The position numbers and the translations under genes were made by a program. A stretch of 64,000 nucleotides of DNA from Halogranum amylolyticum (GTDB lineage Archaea > Halobacteriota > Halobacteria > Halobacteriales > Haloferacaceae). Location of the stretch: contig NZ_FODV01000005.1 in the NCBI RefSeq assembly GCF_900110465.1, positions 248,001 through 312,000 on the forward strand, given 5' to 3'. Of this stretch, positions 25,855 to 34,756 are shown piece after piece (position 1 is the stretch's first letter; each line of letters begins with the position of its first letter). The notes under the pieces were generated by a model. It saw only the letters and a list, made by a program, of their open reading frames with translations. It was not told the DNA's origin and ran no database searches.

Positions 25855-26343
25855 ATGACCACCGACTCGACACAACAGCTCTTGATTGAAGGACTGCAGG
25901 AGATGTACTACGCCGAGAAACAGCTCGTCGACGCACTGGAGACGCTCGCCGACCAGACGAGCGACGAGACGCTGAGCGAGGGGTTCTCGGAGCACCGCGA
26001 GGAGACTCGGACGCACGTCGACCGCCTAGAGCAAGTGTTCGACGAGATCGGTGAGGAAGCCCAGACGCGCGAGGACCGCGTGGTGAAGGCGCTCATCGAG
26101 GAACACGAGGCGTTCGCCGAGGACAACGACGGCGACATCCTCGACCGATACAACGGCGCGGTCGGACAGAAGACCGAACACTACGAGATCGCCGCCTACG
26201 GCAACCTCACCTCGCTGGCCGGCAAACTCGGCCACGACGAGGCCGCCGACCTGCTGGAGGAGACGCTCCGCGAAGAGGAGGCAGCGCTCGACGAGGTCAC
26301 CGAGGCCAGCGAGCAGTTCGACCAGCAAGCAGTCGGTCAGTAG
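25855..26343 (+). CDS. YciF-type ferritin-like protein (DUF892)
   Basis: The 162-residue all-helical protein begins MTTDSTQQLLIEGLQEMYYAEKQLVDALETLADQ. Conserved Glu and His positions for a di-iron site lie in YYAEKQ, EHREETRTHVDRLEQ, KTEHYEIAAYGNL and REEEAALDEV, as in YciE/YciF proteins. The family is linked to stress, and its members bind iron and may act as ferroxidases. An upstream ATG at 25822 is also in frame. A perfect 9-bp hairpin follows the stop. Confidence 0.85.
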   Translation: MTTDSTQQLLIEGLQEMYYAEKQLVDALETLADQTSDETLSEGFSEHREETRTHVDRLEQVFDEIGEEAQTREDRVVKALIEEHEAFAEDNDGDILDRYNGAVGQKTEHYEIAAYGNLTSLAGKLGHDEAADLLEETLREEEAALDEVTEASEQFDQQAVGQ

Positions 26344-26380
26344 ACACTCAGTCCAGTTCAGTTCGACCGCACGCGTCACG

Positions 26381-26405
26381 GAGTCGACCCGCCGACGGTC
26401 GACTC
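26381..26405 (+). terminator. strong hairpin after the YciF-type gene
   Basis: GAGTCGACC and GGTCGACTC form a perfect 9-bp stem with a 7-base loop, 37 bases after the stop at 26343. There is no U-run directly after it, but archaeal ends do not require one. It could also be a binding site. Confidence 0.45.
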
Positions 26406-26503
26406 GGGGGCTGTCCGTCGAACGACTGTTTCTCTCCGACGCCGTGCCGTCGTAGTCACGGGGCAACAAAACCCTGATACACCTACTCACCGAAGGTGTG
26501 CGC

Positions 26504-26974
26504 ATGGCTGACTGGACCGACAGCATCGTCGGCGACCGGATGACGGTCGACCGAGAGTTCAACGACCGCGTACAGGCCTCGCAGTTCTCCGGACAGGAGT
26601 GGGGGCTCATCATGACGGCGACGGAGTTCGAGATAGAGAACGCCGAAGACGAAGAACGGGCACGGATCGTCGCCGACACCGAGAAGCTTCCGCAGATCAT
26701 GCCCGAGCTCGAGAACATCCGCTCGCAGATGGGAGCGATGGGCGGTGCACCGAAGGAGCCGAGCGGCGGTGGCGGTAGCGGAGCCACCGGCAGTGGTGGA
26801 CTGTTCGGGTCGATAAAGCGTGCGTTCGGACTCGGCGGCGGTGGTGGCAGCGGCGGCGACGCCGAACGACTGGAGGCAGCCGAGCGACTCACACAGGAGT
26901 ACGCCGACGCGCTCCAACAGCATCTGGAGTCGAACGGGAAGTGGAACCAGGTCCGAATTGCCTACCAGGAGTGA
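26504..26974 (+). CDS. DUF5799-like haloarchaeal protein
   Basis: The 156-residue protein starts MADWTDSIVGDRMTVDREFNDRVQ and includes SGQEWGLIMTATEFEIE, a long Gly/Ser-rich linker and a C-terminal helix ending QVRIAYQE. The opening matches what I recall of the DUF5799 family of haloarchaeal proteins, which has no known role. Membership is likely, but the name is from memory. A GTG at 26498 would add two residues. Confidence 0.65.
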   Translation: MADWTDSIVGDRMTVDREFNDRVQASQFSGQEWGLIMTATEFEIENAEDEERARIVADTEKLPQIMPELENIRSQMGAMGGAPKEPSGGGGSGATGSGGLFGSIKRAFGLGGGGGSGGDAERLEAAERLTQEYADALQQHLESNGKWNQVRIAYQE

Positions 26975-26996
26975 CTCGGCCGTCGAGATCCGACTG

Positions 26997-27146
26997 TCAG
27001 ATCTCGTCGCCCGAGTGGAACAGCGTCATCTCGTTGGCCTCGTAGATGTTGATGAGTTCGTTGACGATCTCGTCGTAGTCCTCGTCGTCCTGTCGGAGGC
27101 TGTCGAGTCGTGCGACCGTCTCCTCGTCGAGGTGGATCTGGGGCAT
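26997..27146 (-). CDS. small acidic protein with antitoxin-like N-terminus
   Basis: The 49-residue protein is MPQIHLDEETVARLDSLRQ, then DDEDYDEIVNELINIYEANE. The pattern of a beta strand (IHL), an ETVARLDSL helix and DEIVNELI resembles the small ribbon-helix-helix-like or DUF7557-type proteins found in haloarchaea that can bind DNA, though with only one strand I would not insist. It lies antisense to the 3' end of the preceding gene with a 22-base gap. Confidence 0.6.
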   Translation of the reverse strand: MPQIHLDEETVARLDSLRQDDEDYDEIVNELINIYEANEMTLFHSGDEI

Positions 27147-27257
27147 ACTCCTCCTTTCGCCTGCCGTCGCCTTAACCTCACGCCAAAAAGATGAAACCCG
27201 TCCGTCCATTCGAGACCGGGGCCGTCGGACTGCGGGACAGTCCCCGCGGCCGCTCGC

Positions 27258-27539
27258 TCACGCCTCTTCGAGTTCCGCCTCCGGCGTCGTCAGCACCTCC
27301 TCGAGTGCGTCGAGTGCGGCCTCGGCGTCGTCTCCCTCCGCGATGAGTCGGACCTGTTCGCCGTCGCGGACGCCGAGACTGGTGATCCCGATCATGCTCC
27401 CCGCGGCGACGATGTCATCCGAGTTCGCCCGGGAAATGCGTATCTCCGAGTCGAACCGCTCGACGGTCTCGACGAAGACGTCCGCGGGGCGGGCGTGGAG
27501 ACCGGCCTCCGTCGAGACCGTGACGACACGCTCCCTCAT
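27258..27539 (-). CDS. ptsH: phosphocarrier protein HPr
   Basis: The 93-residue HPr has the active-site TEAGLHARPADVFVE with His at residue 15, phosphorylated by enzyme I. GSMIGITSLGVRDGEQVRLIAEGDDAEAALDALEEVL matches the usual C-terminal half; the regulatory Ser-46 region (MIGITSLGV) contains Ser at 48 or so. No enzyme I, IIA, IIB or IIC gene is in the window, so its partners are encoded elsewhere or it acts in regulation. An upstream small ORF stops over its ATG (ATGA). Confidence 0.92.
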   Translation of the reverse strand: MRERVVTVSTEAGLHARPADVFVETVERFDSEIRISRANSDDIVAAGSMIGITSLGVRDGEQVRLIAEGDDAEAALDALEEVLTTPEAELEEA

Positions 27540-27622
27540 CGACTCGCCTCCGCGGTTGTGATCTGCCGTCGGCGGTGGAGACGACCGTGTGCTCGACCGA
27601 TGTCGCGAATCATGTGTGTCAT
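27536..27622 (-). CDS. putative 28-codon upstream ORF overlapping ptsH
   Basis: A short frame begins ATG at 27622 (second ATG at 27613) and ends TGA over the ptsH ATG (ATGA). The peptide MTHMIRDIGRAHGRLHRRRQ, eight more residues to the end, is basic and rich in Arg and His, unlike most halophilic proteins. A TACGTAAG stretch about 20-25 bases upstream could be its TATA-like box, which would make the transcript leaderless from this ATG. If real, its termination would feed ribosomes to ptsH. Chance is not excluded. Confidence 0.35.
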   Translation of the reverse strand: MTHMIRDIGRAHGRLHRRRQITTAEASR

Positions 27623-27750
27623 ATACTCTCGCAACCAGGCTACGTAAGTTGTCTGGTCGACCGAGTCCCGTCTCAGACCGGGTCGACCGACGCCGCGTCG
27701 ATGGCGTACTCGTCGGAGATGCACCGTGACCGACCAGGCGACACCGCCAG

Positions 27751-28722
27751 TCAGTTCAGTCGCGAGACGACGGCCTCGGTCACGTCCTCGGTCGACGCGT
27801 CGCCGCCGAGGTCCGCCGTCCGCGGCCCCTCTTCGAGGACGCCTTCGACCGCCGACCGGACGGCCTCGGCCTCCTCGTCGTAGCCGAGATGGTCGAGCAG
27901 CATCGCCGCCGAGAGGATCGTCGCCGACGGGTTGGCGACGCCCTCGCCCGCGATGTCGGGTGCGGTGCCGTGGACCGGTTCGAACAGACCACGTTCCGGA
28001 CCGAGGTTGGCCGAGGGGAGCAGTCCGAGCCCGCCGACGAGTCCGGCGGCGAGGTCCGAGAGTACATCGCCCGCGAGGTTCGGGCAGACGACGACGTCGA
28101 ACTGCGTCGGGTTCAGACAGACCTTGGTCGCGAAGGCGTCCATCAGCACCTCCTCGGTCTCGACGCCGTTCTCCTCTGCCACCGAGACGACCGCGTCGCG
28201 GAACCGACCGTCGGTCTCGCGCATCACGTTCGCCTTGTGTGCGATCTGGAACGAACTGTCGTCCACGTAGTCGCAGGCGAACTCCGCGAGTCGCTCGGAG
28301 GCGGAGGTGGTTACCACGCGCGTCAGCGTCGAGAGGTCCTCCGAGAGGCGGTCCTCGTGACCCGAGTAGACGCCCTCAGTGTTCTCCCGGAGGAAGACGA
28401 GATCCGTCTCCGGGCGGAGCGCGTCGACGCCGGGGTACGCCTTCGCAGGACGGACGTTGACGAACGAGTCGACGGCCTCTCGGAGCGGGAGGATGACGTC
28501 CGCCGCCGTCTCGCCTGCAGCCCCGAAGAGGGTCGCGTCCGCGTTCGCGACGAGGTCGTAGGTCTCCTGCGGGAGCGCCTCGCCCGTCTCCTCCTTCACG
28601 GCGTCGCCCGCGTCGGCCTCGACGTACTCGAAGTCGCCGACGGCGTCGAGTACTTTCTGGGCCGCCGGGACGACCTCCTGCCCGATGCCGTCGCCGGGGA
28701 TGACGACGATCTCCTCAGTCAT
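27751..28722 (-). CDS. leuB: 3-isopropylmalate dehydrogenase (LeuB)
   Basis: Oxidises and decarboxylates 3-isopropylmalate to 2-oxoisocaproate in leucine synthesis. The 323-residue isocitrate/isopropylmalate dehydrogenase begins [19 protein letters not shown], then [13 protein letters not shown], the [30 protein letters not shown] metal site, and [29 protein letters not shown]. It is the last gene of the operon, and its ATG overlaps the leuD stop by eight bases (ATGACTGA). Confidence 0.95.
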   Translation of the reverse strand: MTEEIVVIPGDGIGQEVVPAAQKVLDAVGDFEYVEADAGDAVKEETGEALPQETYDLVANADATLFGAAGETAADVILPLREAVDSFVNVRPAKAYPGVDALRPETDLVFLRENTEGVYSGHEDRLSEDLSTLTRVVTTSASERLAEFACDYVDDSSFQIAHKANVMRETDGRFRDAVVSVAEENGVETEEVLMDAFATKVCLNPTQFDVVVCPNLAGDVLSDLAAGLVGGLGLLPSANLGPERGLFEPVHGTAPDIAGEGVANPSATILSAAMLLDHLGYDEEAEAVRSAVEGVLEEGPRTADLGGDASTEDVTEAVVSRLN

Positions 28723-29335
28723 CGAGACTCACGTAGGGTAGTGACTCGGCTTTCTCGCGGACGGCACCCGCGTTCGACTTCATCAGTGCGGTGGTGTCCC
28801 AGACGCCGTCGACGAGCGCCCGCCGTTGGGCGTCGTCGACCGTGACGTCGACCGTCCGGTCGCCGTAGGCGACCGTCTCGGCTTCGACGTCGACGTCGAT
28901 CTCGCCGTCGGGGTTCTCCTCGACCCACGCCTGCAGTTCGGTGATCGTCTCTTGGTCTGCCGTGACCGTCGGAATCCCGAGTGCGAGGCAGTTACCGGCG
29001 AAGATCTCGGCGAACGACTCGCCGACGAGCGCGTCGATCCCCCAGCGCATCAGCGCCTGCGGGGCGTGCTCCCGGGAGGAACCACAGCCGAAGTTGCCGT
29101 TGACGACCATCACGGAAGCGTCCTGGAAGTGCTCCTCGTTCATCGGGTGGTCCTTCTGCTCGTCGTCGTCGTCGAACCGCTGGTCGAAGAACGCGAACTG
29201 ACCGAGCCCGTCGAAGGTGACGACCTTCATGAACCGCGCCGGGATGATCTGGTCGGTGTCGATGTCGTTGCCCCGGATGGGCACACCAGTACCGGAGACG
29301 TGAGTGACTTCGGGGATCTCGTCGGTTCCACTCAC
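28715..29335 (-). CDS. leuD: 3-isopropylmalate dehydratase small subunit (LeuD)
   Basis: Small subunit of the LeuCD isomerase that converts 2- to 3-isopropylmalate. The 206-residue protein has [30 protein letters not shown] and [11 protein letters not shown], all as in LeuD. The start is GTG at 29335 (the frame has no ATG near the domain), overlapping the leuC stop as GTGA, so translation is coupled to leuC. The last residues overlap the leuB start. Confidence 0.92.
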   Translation of the reverse strand: MSGTDEIPEVTHVSGTGVPIRGNDIDTDQIIPARFMKVVTFDGLGQFAFFDQRFDDDDEQKDHPMNEEHFQDASVMVVNGNFGCGSSREHAPQALMRWGIDALVGESFAEIFAGNCLALGIPTVTADQETITELQAWVEENPDGEIDVDVEAETVAYGDRTVDVTVDDAQRRALVDGVWDTTALMKSNAGAVREKAESLPYVSLDD

Positions 29336-30753
29336 GCTAAGTTCACCTCCTTCAGGTCGCGCACGTCTGTGACGTGGCCTTCGATGGCCGCCGCGGCGAC
29401 CATCCGCGGGTTCATCAAGACGGTGCGGCCGTCCTTCGATCCCTGTCGACCGACGAAGTTCCGGTTCGACGAGGACGCACAGGCCTCGTCGCCCTCCAGT
29501 TGGTCCTCGTTCATGCCGAGACACATCGAACAGCCGGCGTTGCGCCACGTGAAGCCGGCTTCCTCGAAGATGTCCTTCAGTCCTTCTTCTTCGGCCTGCT
29601 TCTGGACGCGCTGGCTGCCGGGAACGACCATCGCGCGGACGTCCTCGTCGACCTGTCGGCCCTTCACGAGACGGGCCGCACGCCGCAGGTCGGCGAGTCG
29701 GGCGTTGGTACAGGAGCCGAGGAAGGCGACGTCGACGTCGTAGCCTTCCATCGTCTCGCCGGGCGTGACGCGCATATGTTTCTGTGCACGCCGGGCGGTG
29801 TCCTGCTTGTCCTCGGGCAGGTCCTCGGGGGCCGGGATGGGCTGGGTGATGCCGACGCCCTGTCCGGGCGTGGTCCCCCAGGTGACGACCGGCTCCAACT
29901 CGTCGCCGTCGATGGTGACGACGTCGTCGTACTCGGCGTCCTCGTCCGAGCGGATGGACTCCCAGTACGGCTTGAGCTTCTCGAACTTCTCGGGGTCGTC
30001 TTCGAATTCGTCGGTCTCTGCGAGCCACTCGTAGGTGGTCTCGTCGGGGTTGATGTAGCCCGCGCGAGCGCCGCCCTCGATGGACATGTTGCAGATGCTC
30101 ATGCGACCTTCCATATCGAGGTTCTCGATGGCTTCGCCGGCGTACTCGTAGACGTAGCCGACGCCGCCATCAGTTCCTAAGCGGCGGATGATCTCGAGGA
30201 TGACGTCTTTCGCCTCCACGCCGTCACCGAGTTCACCGGTGACCTCGATCTTTCTGACTTTCTGCTTCTCGAAGGCGATACAGCCGGTGGCGAGCACGTC
30301 GCGGATCTGGCTCGTCCCGATACCGAACGCGAGGGCACCGAACGCCCCGTGCGTCGAGGTGTGGCTGTCGCCGCAGACGATGGTCTTGCCGGGTTGGGTG
30401 ATCCCCTGCTCTGGCCCGATGACGTGGACGATTCCCTGATCTCCGGTCGTCGGGTCCGAGAAGTTGATCCCCGCCTCGCGGACGTTCTCCTCCAACTCGG
30501 CCATCATCTCTTCGGCGGCGTCGTCGCCGTAGGGGCGGGACTGGTCCGCCGTGGGAACGATGTGGTCGACCGTCGCGTGCGTGAGCTCGGGGTAGGCGAC
30601 CTCCATGTCGCGCTCCCGGAGCATCCCGAACGCCTGCGGACTCGTCACCTCGTGGATGAGGTGGAGACCGACGAACAGCTGGGTCTGCCCCGTCGGCAGC
30701 TCCGTCACGGTGTGTTCGTCCCACACCTTGTCGTAGAGCGTTCCCTCACTCAT
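29332..30753 (-). CDS. leuC: 3-isopropylmalate dehydratase large subunit (LeuC)
   Basis: Iron-sulfur large subunit of LeuCD. The 473 residues include the start [56 protein letters not shown], the cluster cysteines in [14 protein letters not shown] and GCSMCLGMN, and the final [20 protein letters not shown]. It overlaps the previous small gene by eight bases (ATGAGTGA) and leuD by four. Confidence 0.95.
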   Translation of the reverse strand: MSEGTLYDKVWDEHTVTELPTGQTQLFVGLHLIHEVTSPQAFGMLRERDMEVAYPELTHATVDHIVPTADQSRPYGDDAAEEMMAELEENVREAGINFSDPTTGDQGIVHVIGPEQGITQPGKTIVCGDSHTSTHGAFGALAFGIGTSQIRDVLATGCIAFEKQKVRKIEVTGELGDGVEAKDVILEIIRRLGTDGGVGYVYEYAGEAIENLDMEGRMSICNMSIEGGARAGYINPDETTYEWLAETDEFEDDPEKFEKLKPYWESIRSDEDAEYDDVVTIDGDELEPVVTWGTTPGQGVGITQPIPAPEDLPEDKQDTARRAQKHMRVTPGETMEGYDVDVAFLGSCTNARLADLRRAARLVKGRQVDEDVRAMVVPGSQRVQKQAEEEGLKDIFEEAGFTWRNAGCSMCLGMNEDQLEGDEACASSSNRNFVGRQGSKDGRTVLMNPRMVAAAAIEGHVTDVRDLKEVNLA

Positions 30754-30988
30754 CTACGTCGTCCTCCCCGGCCGATACGCCGCGGGTCCACACCTCGTTC
30801 GCACTCTCGCCGTGCGGCGGGGTGTGGTCGATGTCCTTCATCTTCGTGCTCTTTGCGGCCGTGTCGTCCGAACGTCCGCCGTCGGCGACGGCGGGGCCGC
30901 GTCGGTAGACGTAGCCGAACGTTTCGCCCGTCTCCGGGTTGGTGTGGCTCACCGCCTTCATCGGCTGTCGGTCGTTGTCGTCAGTCAT
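30746..30988 (-). CDS. small acidic protein between ilvC and leuC
   Basis: The 80-residue protein starts [34 protein letters not shown] and continues with a low-complexity acidic region ([16 protein letters not shown]). No family is recognised. It is flanked by ATGACTGA and ATGAGTGA eight-base overlaps with ilvC and leuC, so it is translated in line with the pathway enzymes. The short N-terminal stretch [11 protein letters not shown] could be a small folded unit. A conserved role in the operon, for instance regulation or assembly, is likely but unproven. Confidence 0.78.
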   Translation of the reverse strand: MTDDNDRQPMKAVSHTNPETGETFGYVYRRGPAVADGGRSDDTAAKSTKMKDIDHTPPHGESANEVWTRGVSAGEDDVDE

Positions 30989-32030
30989 CTGCTGTCACCT
31001 CGGCTTTCTCGTCCGTCTCTTCTTCCTCTTCGTCGGCCCACGCGAACAGGTTACGGAGGCGCGCGCCGACCTCCTCGATCTCGTGGTTGCGCTCGGCCTC
31101 GTGGAGCTGGTTGTACTGCGGGCGACCCGCCTGGTTCTCGACAATCCACTGGCGAGCGAAGGTGCCGTTCTGAACCTCTTCGAGCACTTCTTCCATGTTC
31201 TCGCGGGCGTGCTCGTCGACGATGCGCGGACCGCGCGTCAGCCCACCGTACTCCGCGGTGTCGGAGACGGAGTGCCACATCGCGCCGATGCCGCCCTCGT
31301 ACATCAGGTCGACGATGAGCTTCATCTCGTTGAGACACTCGAAGTACGCCATCTCCTCGCTGTAGCCGGCGTCGACGAGCGTCTCGTACCCCTGTTTGAT
31401 GAGTTCGGCGATGCCGCCACAGAGGACGGCCTGTTCGCCGAACAGGTCGGTCTCGGTCTCCTCGCGGAACGACGTCTCGACGACGCCCGCGCGGGTGCAA
31501 CCGAGCGCCTTCGCGTATGCGAGTGCTTCGTCTTTCGCCTCGCCGGTCGTGTCCTGGTAGACGGCGAGCAGCGCGGGCGTCCCCGAGTTCTCGACGTAGT
31601 TGCGGCGGAGGATGTGCCCCGGCGTCTTCGGAGCGATCATCGTCACGTCGACGTCCTCCGGCGGCTCGATCTGGTTGTAGTGGATGTTGAACCCGTGGGC
31701 GAACTGGAGCGTGTTACCCGCTTCCAGTTCGTCCTCGATGGCCTCGAAGACGGCCGGCTGGACCGTGTCGGGGACGAGGACGCTCACGACGTCGGCCTCG
31801 GCGGCCGCGTCGTCCGGCGTCGCCACGCGGAGGCCGTCGTCTTCGGCCTGCTCCCACGAGGAGGAGTCCTCGCGGAGGCCGACGACGACGTCGACGCCGC
31901 TCTCGTGGAGGTTCTGGGCGTGGGCGTGGCCCTGACTTCCGTAGCCGAGTACGGCAACCGTCTTGTCCGTGATGTGCGCTGCGTCTGCGTCGTCGTCGTA
32001 GTAGACTTCGGTAGTGAATTCGTCAGTCAT
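30981..32030 (-). CDS. ilvC: ketol-acid reductoisomerase (IlvC)
   Basis: NAD(P)H-dependent enzyme that isomerises and reduces acetolactate or acetohydroxybutyrate. The 349-residue protein has the Rossmann motif [15 protein letters not shown], the metal ligands in [30 protein letters not shown] and the class I C-terminal domain, plus an acidic C-terminal tail. It is preceded by ilvN with an ATGACTGA overlap. The cofactor loop LRED(S/T)S after VGL suggests NADPH or mixed use, not further resolvable here. Confidence 0.95.
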   Translation of the reverse strand: MTDEFTTEVYYDDDADAAHITDKTVAVLGYGSQGHAHAQNLHESGVDVVVGLREDSSSWEQAEDDGLRVATPDDAAAEADVVSVLVPDTVQPAVFEAIEDELEAGNTLQFAHGFNIHYNQIEPPEDVDVTMIAPKTPGHILRRNYVENSGTPALLAVYQDTTGEAKDEALAYAKALGCTRAGVVETSFREETETDLFGEQAVLCGGIAELIKQGYETLVDAGYSEEMAYFECLNEMKLIVDLMYEGGIGAMWHSVSDTAEYGGLTRGPRIVDEHARENMEEVLEEVQNGTFARQWIVENQAGRPQYNQLHEAERNHEIEEVGARLRNLFAWADEEEEETDEKAEVTADD

Positions 32031-32691
32031 CGTAGTTGAGTGTCTGATTGTCGTCTGTCGCTGTTGCGGACTCCGCGGGCGACTCGCCCGGCGTCGTCGG
32101 TGTGTCGCCGCGGGCGAGCGCGGTCTGACCGGTTCGGGCGATCTCGATGATGCCGAACTGCCGGAACGCGTCGACCGCGTCGTCGATCTTCTGCTGGTCG
32201 CCGGTGATCTGGACCGTGATCGTTCTGGGTCCGGCGTCGAGGGTCTGTCCCTCGTACATCTGGGTGATGGCGTGGACCTTGTCCGGTTCCTCGCCTCTGA
32301 CTTTCAGGAGGACGAGTTCCGCCCGGACGGCGTCGGTCCCCAGCTCGCCCACCGCGATGGCGGGTTTGAGCTTCTTCAACTGCTTCTTCGCCTGGTCGAT
32401 GCCGGCGTCGGTCTCCTCGACCACAAGTGTGATACGCGCGTGGCCGTCGACCGTCGTCGGGCCGACCGTCAGGCTCTCGATGTTGAACTGCCGGCGGCTG
32501 AACAGCCCCGACACGCGCGAGAGCACGCCCGGTTCGTGTTCCACGAGCGCGGAGATGACCGCGGTTCGCGGCTGCTGTTCGGCCTCGACTTCGGGGTCGA
32601 TGCGTTCCCCGTGGGCGTTCCGTCGTCCCGTAGGGTGCGGTCGGTCGTCGGGAGCGGGACCCTGCAGCCCCTGCTGTGTGTCCTGCGTCAT
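32023..32691 (-). CDS. ilvN: acetolactate synthase small (regulatory) subunit (IlvN)
   Basis: The ACT-domain regulatory subunit binds valine or related feedback inhibitors and activates IlvB. The 222-residue protein has the typical [38 protein letters not shown] stretch (ACT domain with GxLxRVxGLFSRRxFNI), then a second ACT-like region ([35 protein letters not shown]). The acidic first 40 residues and final 25 are extensions. The start at 32691 overlaps the ilvB stop (ATGA). Confidence 0.93.
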   Translation of the reverse strand: MTQDTQQGLQGPAPDDRPHPTGRRNAHGERIDPEVEAEQQPRTAVISALVEHEPGVLSRVSGLFSRRQFNIESLTVGPTTVDGHARITLVVEETDAGIDQAKKQLKKLKPAIAVGELGTDAVRAELVLLKVRGEEPDKVHAITQMYEGQTLDAGPRTITVQITGDQQKIDDAVDAFRQFGIIEIARTGQTALARGDTPTTPGESPAESATATDDNQTLNYDD

Positions 32692-34445
32692 AGCTGGTCC
32701 TCCGAGAGAGCGAACTTGCCGTTTGCACCGCCCGAGGGCACCATCGGGTAGACGTTCGCCGCCGGATCGATGTGGAAGTCGATGACCGATGGGCCGTCGT
32801 AGGCGAGCGCTTCCTCGATCGCGGGTGCGACGTCGTCGTACTCCTCGACCGCCCAGCCGCGGGCGCCGAACGCCTCGGCCAGTTTGTCGAACTCGGGACA
32901 CCAGTCGTAGCCGGCGGCCATCCGCCGACCCTCGAAGAAGGCGTCCTGCCACTGCCGGACCATCCCGATGTACTCGTTGTTCAGGACGGCGACGGTGATG
33001 TCGAGGTTCTCGCGGACGGCCACGGAGAGCTCCTGGATCGTCATCAGGAACGAACCATCGCCGTCGACGCAGACGATCTCCTGATCGTCGTCGGCGGCGA
33101 GGCGAGCGCCGATGGCCGCCGGCAGTCCGTACCCCATCGTCCCGAGACCGTGCGAGGAGACCCACGTCCGTGGCTGCTCGAACCGCCAGTACTGGGCGGC
33201 CCACATCTGGTGTTGCCCGACGCCGGTGGTGACGATGGCGCGGTCGGAGGTCGCCTCGTCCAGTGCCTCGACGACGAACTGCGGTTTGAGCGGTTCGTCG
33301 TCGGGGGCGGCGTAGTCCATCGGGTACTCGTCTTTCCAGGTCTGGCACTGCGCGCGCCACTCGCGTGCGTCGGGCGCGCGGTCCAGTTCCTCGGTCAGCT
33401 GGTCGAGGACGGTGCCGGCGTCGCCGACGAGCGGGTAGTCCGCGTAGACGTTCTTGGAGATCTCCGCGGGGTCGATGTCCACGTGGACGACCTCCGCCTC
33501 GGGGGCGAAGCTGTCGACGCCGCCGGTCAGGCGGTCGTCGAATCGACAGCCGACAGCGATCAAGAGATCCGTGTGGGTGACCGCCATGTTGGCGTAGCCG
33601 GTGCCGTGCATGCCGGCCCACTCCAGACAGAGCTCGTGGTCGTCCGGCATCGTCCCGATGGCGGGCATCGTCTCGGCGACGGGGATGCCGTTGTCGATGG
33701 CGAACGCGCGGGCCGTCTCCGTCGCGTTAGCCTTGATGACGCCGCCACCGAAGAGAAGCAGCGGCTTCTCTGCCCGTTCGATGGCGCGGGCCGCCTCCTC
33801 GACGGCCTCGGAGTCGGCTTCGGTCTGGTGGGCGTGCGTCTCGGGCGTCTTCGCCGGACCGGGTTCGCGGTCCGTCTCGCCCAGCGTGGTGTCCTTCGGG
33901 AGGTCGACCAGCGTCGGCCCCGGTCGACCCGTGCCGGCGAGCGCGAACGCCTCGCCGACGGTGTCGCCGACCGTGTCGGAGTCGCTCGCGAAGTAGTTGT
34001 GTTTCGTGATCGGCATCGTGACGCCCGTCGTGTCCGTCTCCTGGAAGGCGTCCGAGCCGACCATCGCCGAGGGAACCTGTCCCGTCAGCGCGACCATCGC
34101 GTCCGAGTCCATGTTGGCGTCGGCGATGCCGGTGACGAGGTTGGTCGCGCCCGGACCGGACGTCGCGAAGCAGACGCCAGGGTCGCCCTTGACGACGCCG
34201 TAGGCGTCGGCTGCGTGGGCGGCGCCCTGTTCGTGAGCCATCGTCACGTGCTGGATCGACGAGTCGTAGAGCGCGTCGTAGACGGGCATGATGGCCCCAC
34301 CCTGGACGCCGAACACCGTCTCGACGCCCACGTTCTCGAGGGCGCGGACGGCGGACTGGGCGCCGTTGGTGACTTGTCTCTCGGTCGATTCCTCTGCTGT
34401 CTCCGCGTCAGTGTCGGTCTGTGTCGCAGGTTCGGGTTCGCTCAT
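32688..34445 (-). CDS. ilvB: acetolactate synthase large (catalytic) subunit (IlvB)
   Basis: Thiamine-diphosphate enzyme that condenses two pyruvates, or pyruvate and 2-oxobutyrate. The 585-residue protein has the catalytic Glu in VTMAHEQGAAHAADAY, FATSGPGATNLVTGIADA, the FAD-linked region and the PP-binding GDGSFLMTIQELSVAVRENLDITVAVLNN. It is the first long gene of the operon; a 13-residue upstream ORF ends over its ATG. The N-terminal 35 residues are an acidic extension. Confidence 0.95.
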   Translation of the reverse strand: MSEPEPATQTDTDAETAEESTERQVTNGAQSAVRALENVGVETVFGVQGGAIMPVYDALYDSSIQHVTMAHEQGAAHAADAYGVVKGDPGVCFATSGPGATNLVTGIADANMDSDAMVALTGQVPSAMVGSDAFQETDTTGVTMPITKHNYFASDSDTVGDTVGEAFALAGTGRPGPTLVDLPKDTTLGETDREPGPAKTPETHAHQTEADSEAVEEAARAIERAEKPLLLFGGGVIKANATETARAFAIDNGIPVAETMPAIGTMPDDHELCLEWAGMHGTGYANMAVTHTDLLIAVGCRFDDRLTGGVDSFAPEAEVVHVDIDPAEISKNVYADYPLVGDAGTVLDQLTEELDRAPDAREWRAQCQTWKDEYPMDYAAPDDEPLKPQFVVEALDEATSDRAIVTTGVGQHQMWAAQYWRFEQPRTWVSSHGLGTMGYGLPAAIGARLAADDDQEIVCVDGDGSFLMTIQELSVAVRENLDITVAVLNNEYIGMVRQWQDAFFEGRRMAAGYDWCPEFDKLAEAFGARGWAVEEYDDVAPAIEEALAYDGPSVIDFHIDPAANVYPMVPSGGANGKFALSEDQL

Positions 34446-34483
34446 TGGGTACCACCGTGTCGATGGCTCTGTGTTTGGTTCAT
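34442..34483 (-). CDS. putative 13-residue leader ORF before ilvB
   Basis: An ATG at 34483 opens the frame MNQTQSHRHGGTQ, whose TGA overlaps the ilvB start as ATGA. The peptide contains no Leu, Ile or Val, so it is not a classical branched-chain attenuator that reads charged tRNA; it may instead deliver ribosomes to ilvB or respond in other ways. A stem-loop AGGGGC-TAGGCG-GCCCCT (34543-34560) lies 60 bases upstream and could matter for expression. Confidence 0.45.
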   Translation of the reverse strand: MNQTQSHRHGGTQ

Positions 34484-34542
34484 TGTGCGCGTGGCTTGGT
34501 GTCTAGAGACGATGCAAACGCCGGGTCAGAAGAGGTGGTGTG

Positions 34543-34560
34543 AGGGGCTAGGCGGCCCCT
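34543..34560. promoter_or_regulatory. inverted repeat upstream of ilvB
   Basis: AGGGGC and GCCCCT flank a 6-base loop. The position, between leuA and the ilvB leader ORF and in non-coding DNA, allows it to end leuA transcription, to be an operator of the ilv operon, or to have no role. Confidence 0.35.
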
Positions 34561-34756
34561 ACAATAATGAGCGACCGAACGACAGCAGCGCTGGCGGTGG
34601 CGGCGGACCCACGTGCCGTGGCTGACTGCGTCATCGTATTCGGTCGATTCGGCCGGACTGTGATAACCTTTTCGCGAGGCGCAACGGTTGCGCGAACTGT
34701 CCGGCGCGTTCGCTATCCGCTCGTCGACCGGTGAAGCGGACGGCGACCGGGACATC

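Noticed and set aside
27536-27724. Longer 62-codon version of the ORF upstream of ptsH
   Set aside because: Its first half has no promoter-like element at a suitable distance and is Arg-rich in the way of shadow frames; the shorter start at 27622 fits a leaderless transcript better.
34442-34483. Classical leucine/isoleucine/valine attenuator before ilvB
   Set aside because: The leader peptide has no branched-chain codons, and no run of U follows a hairpin.
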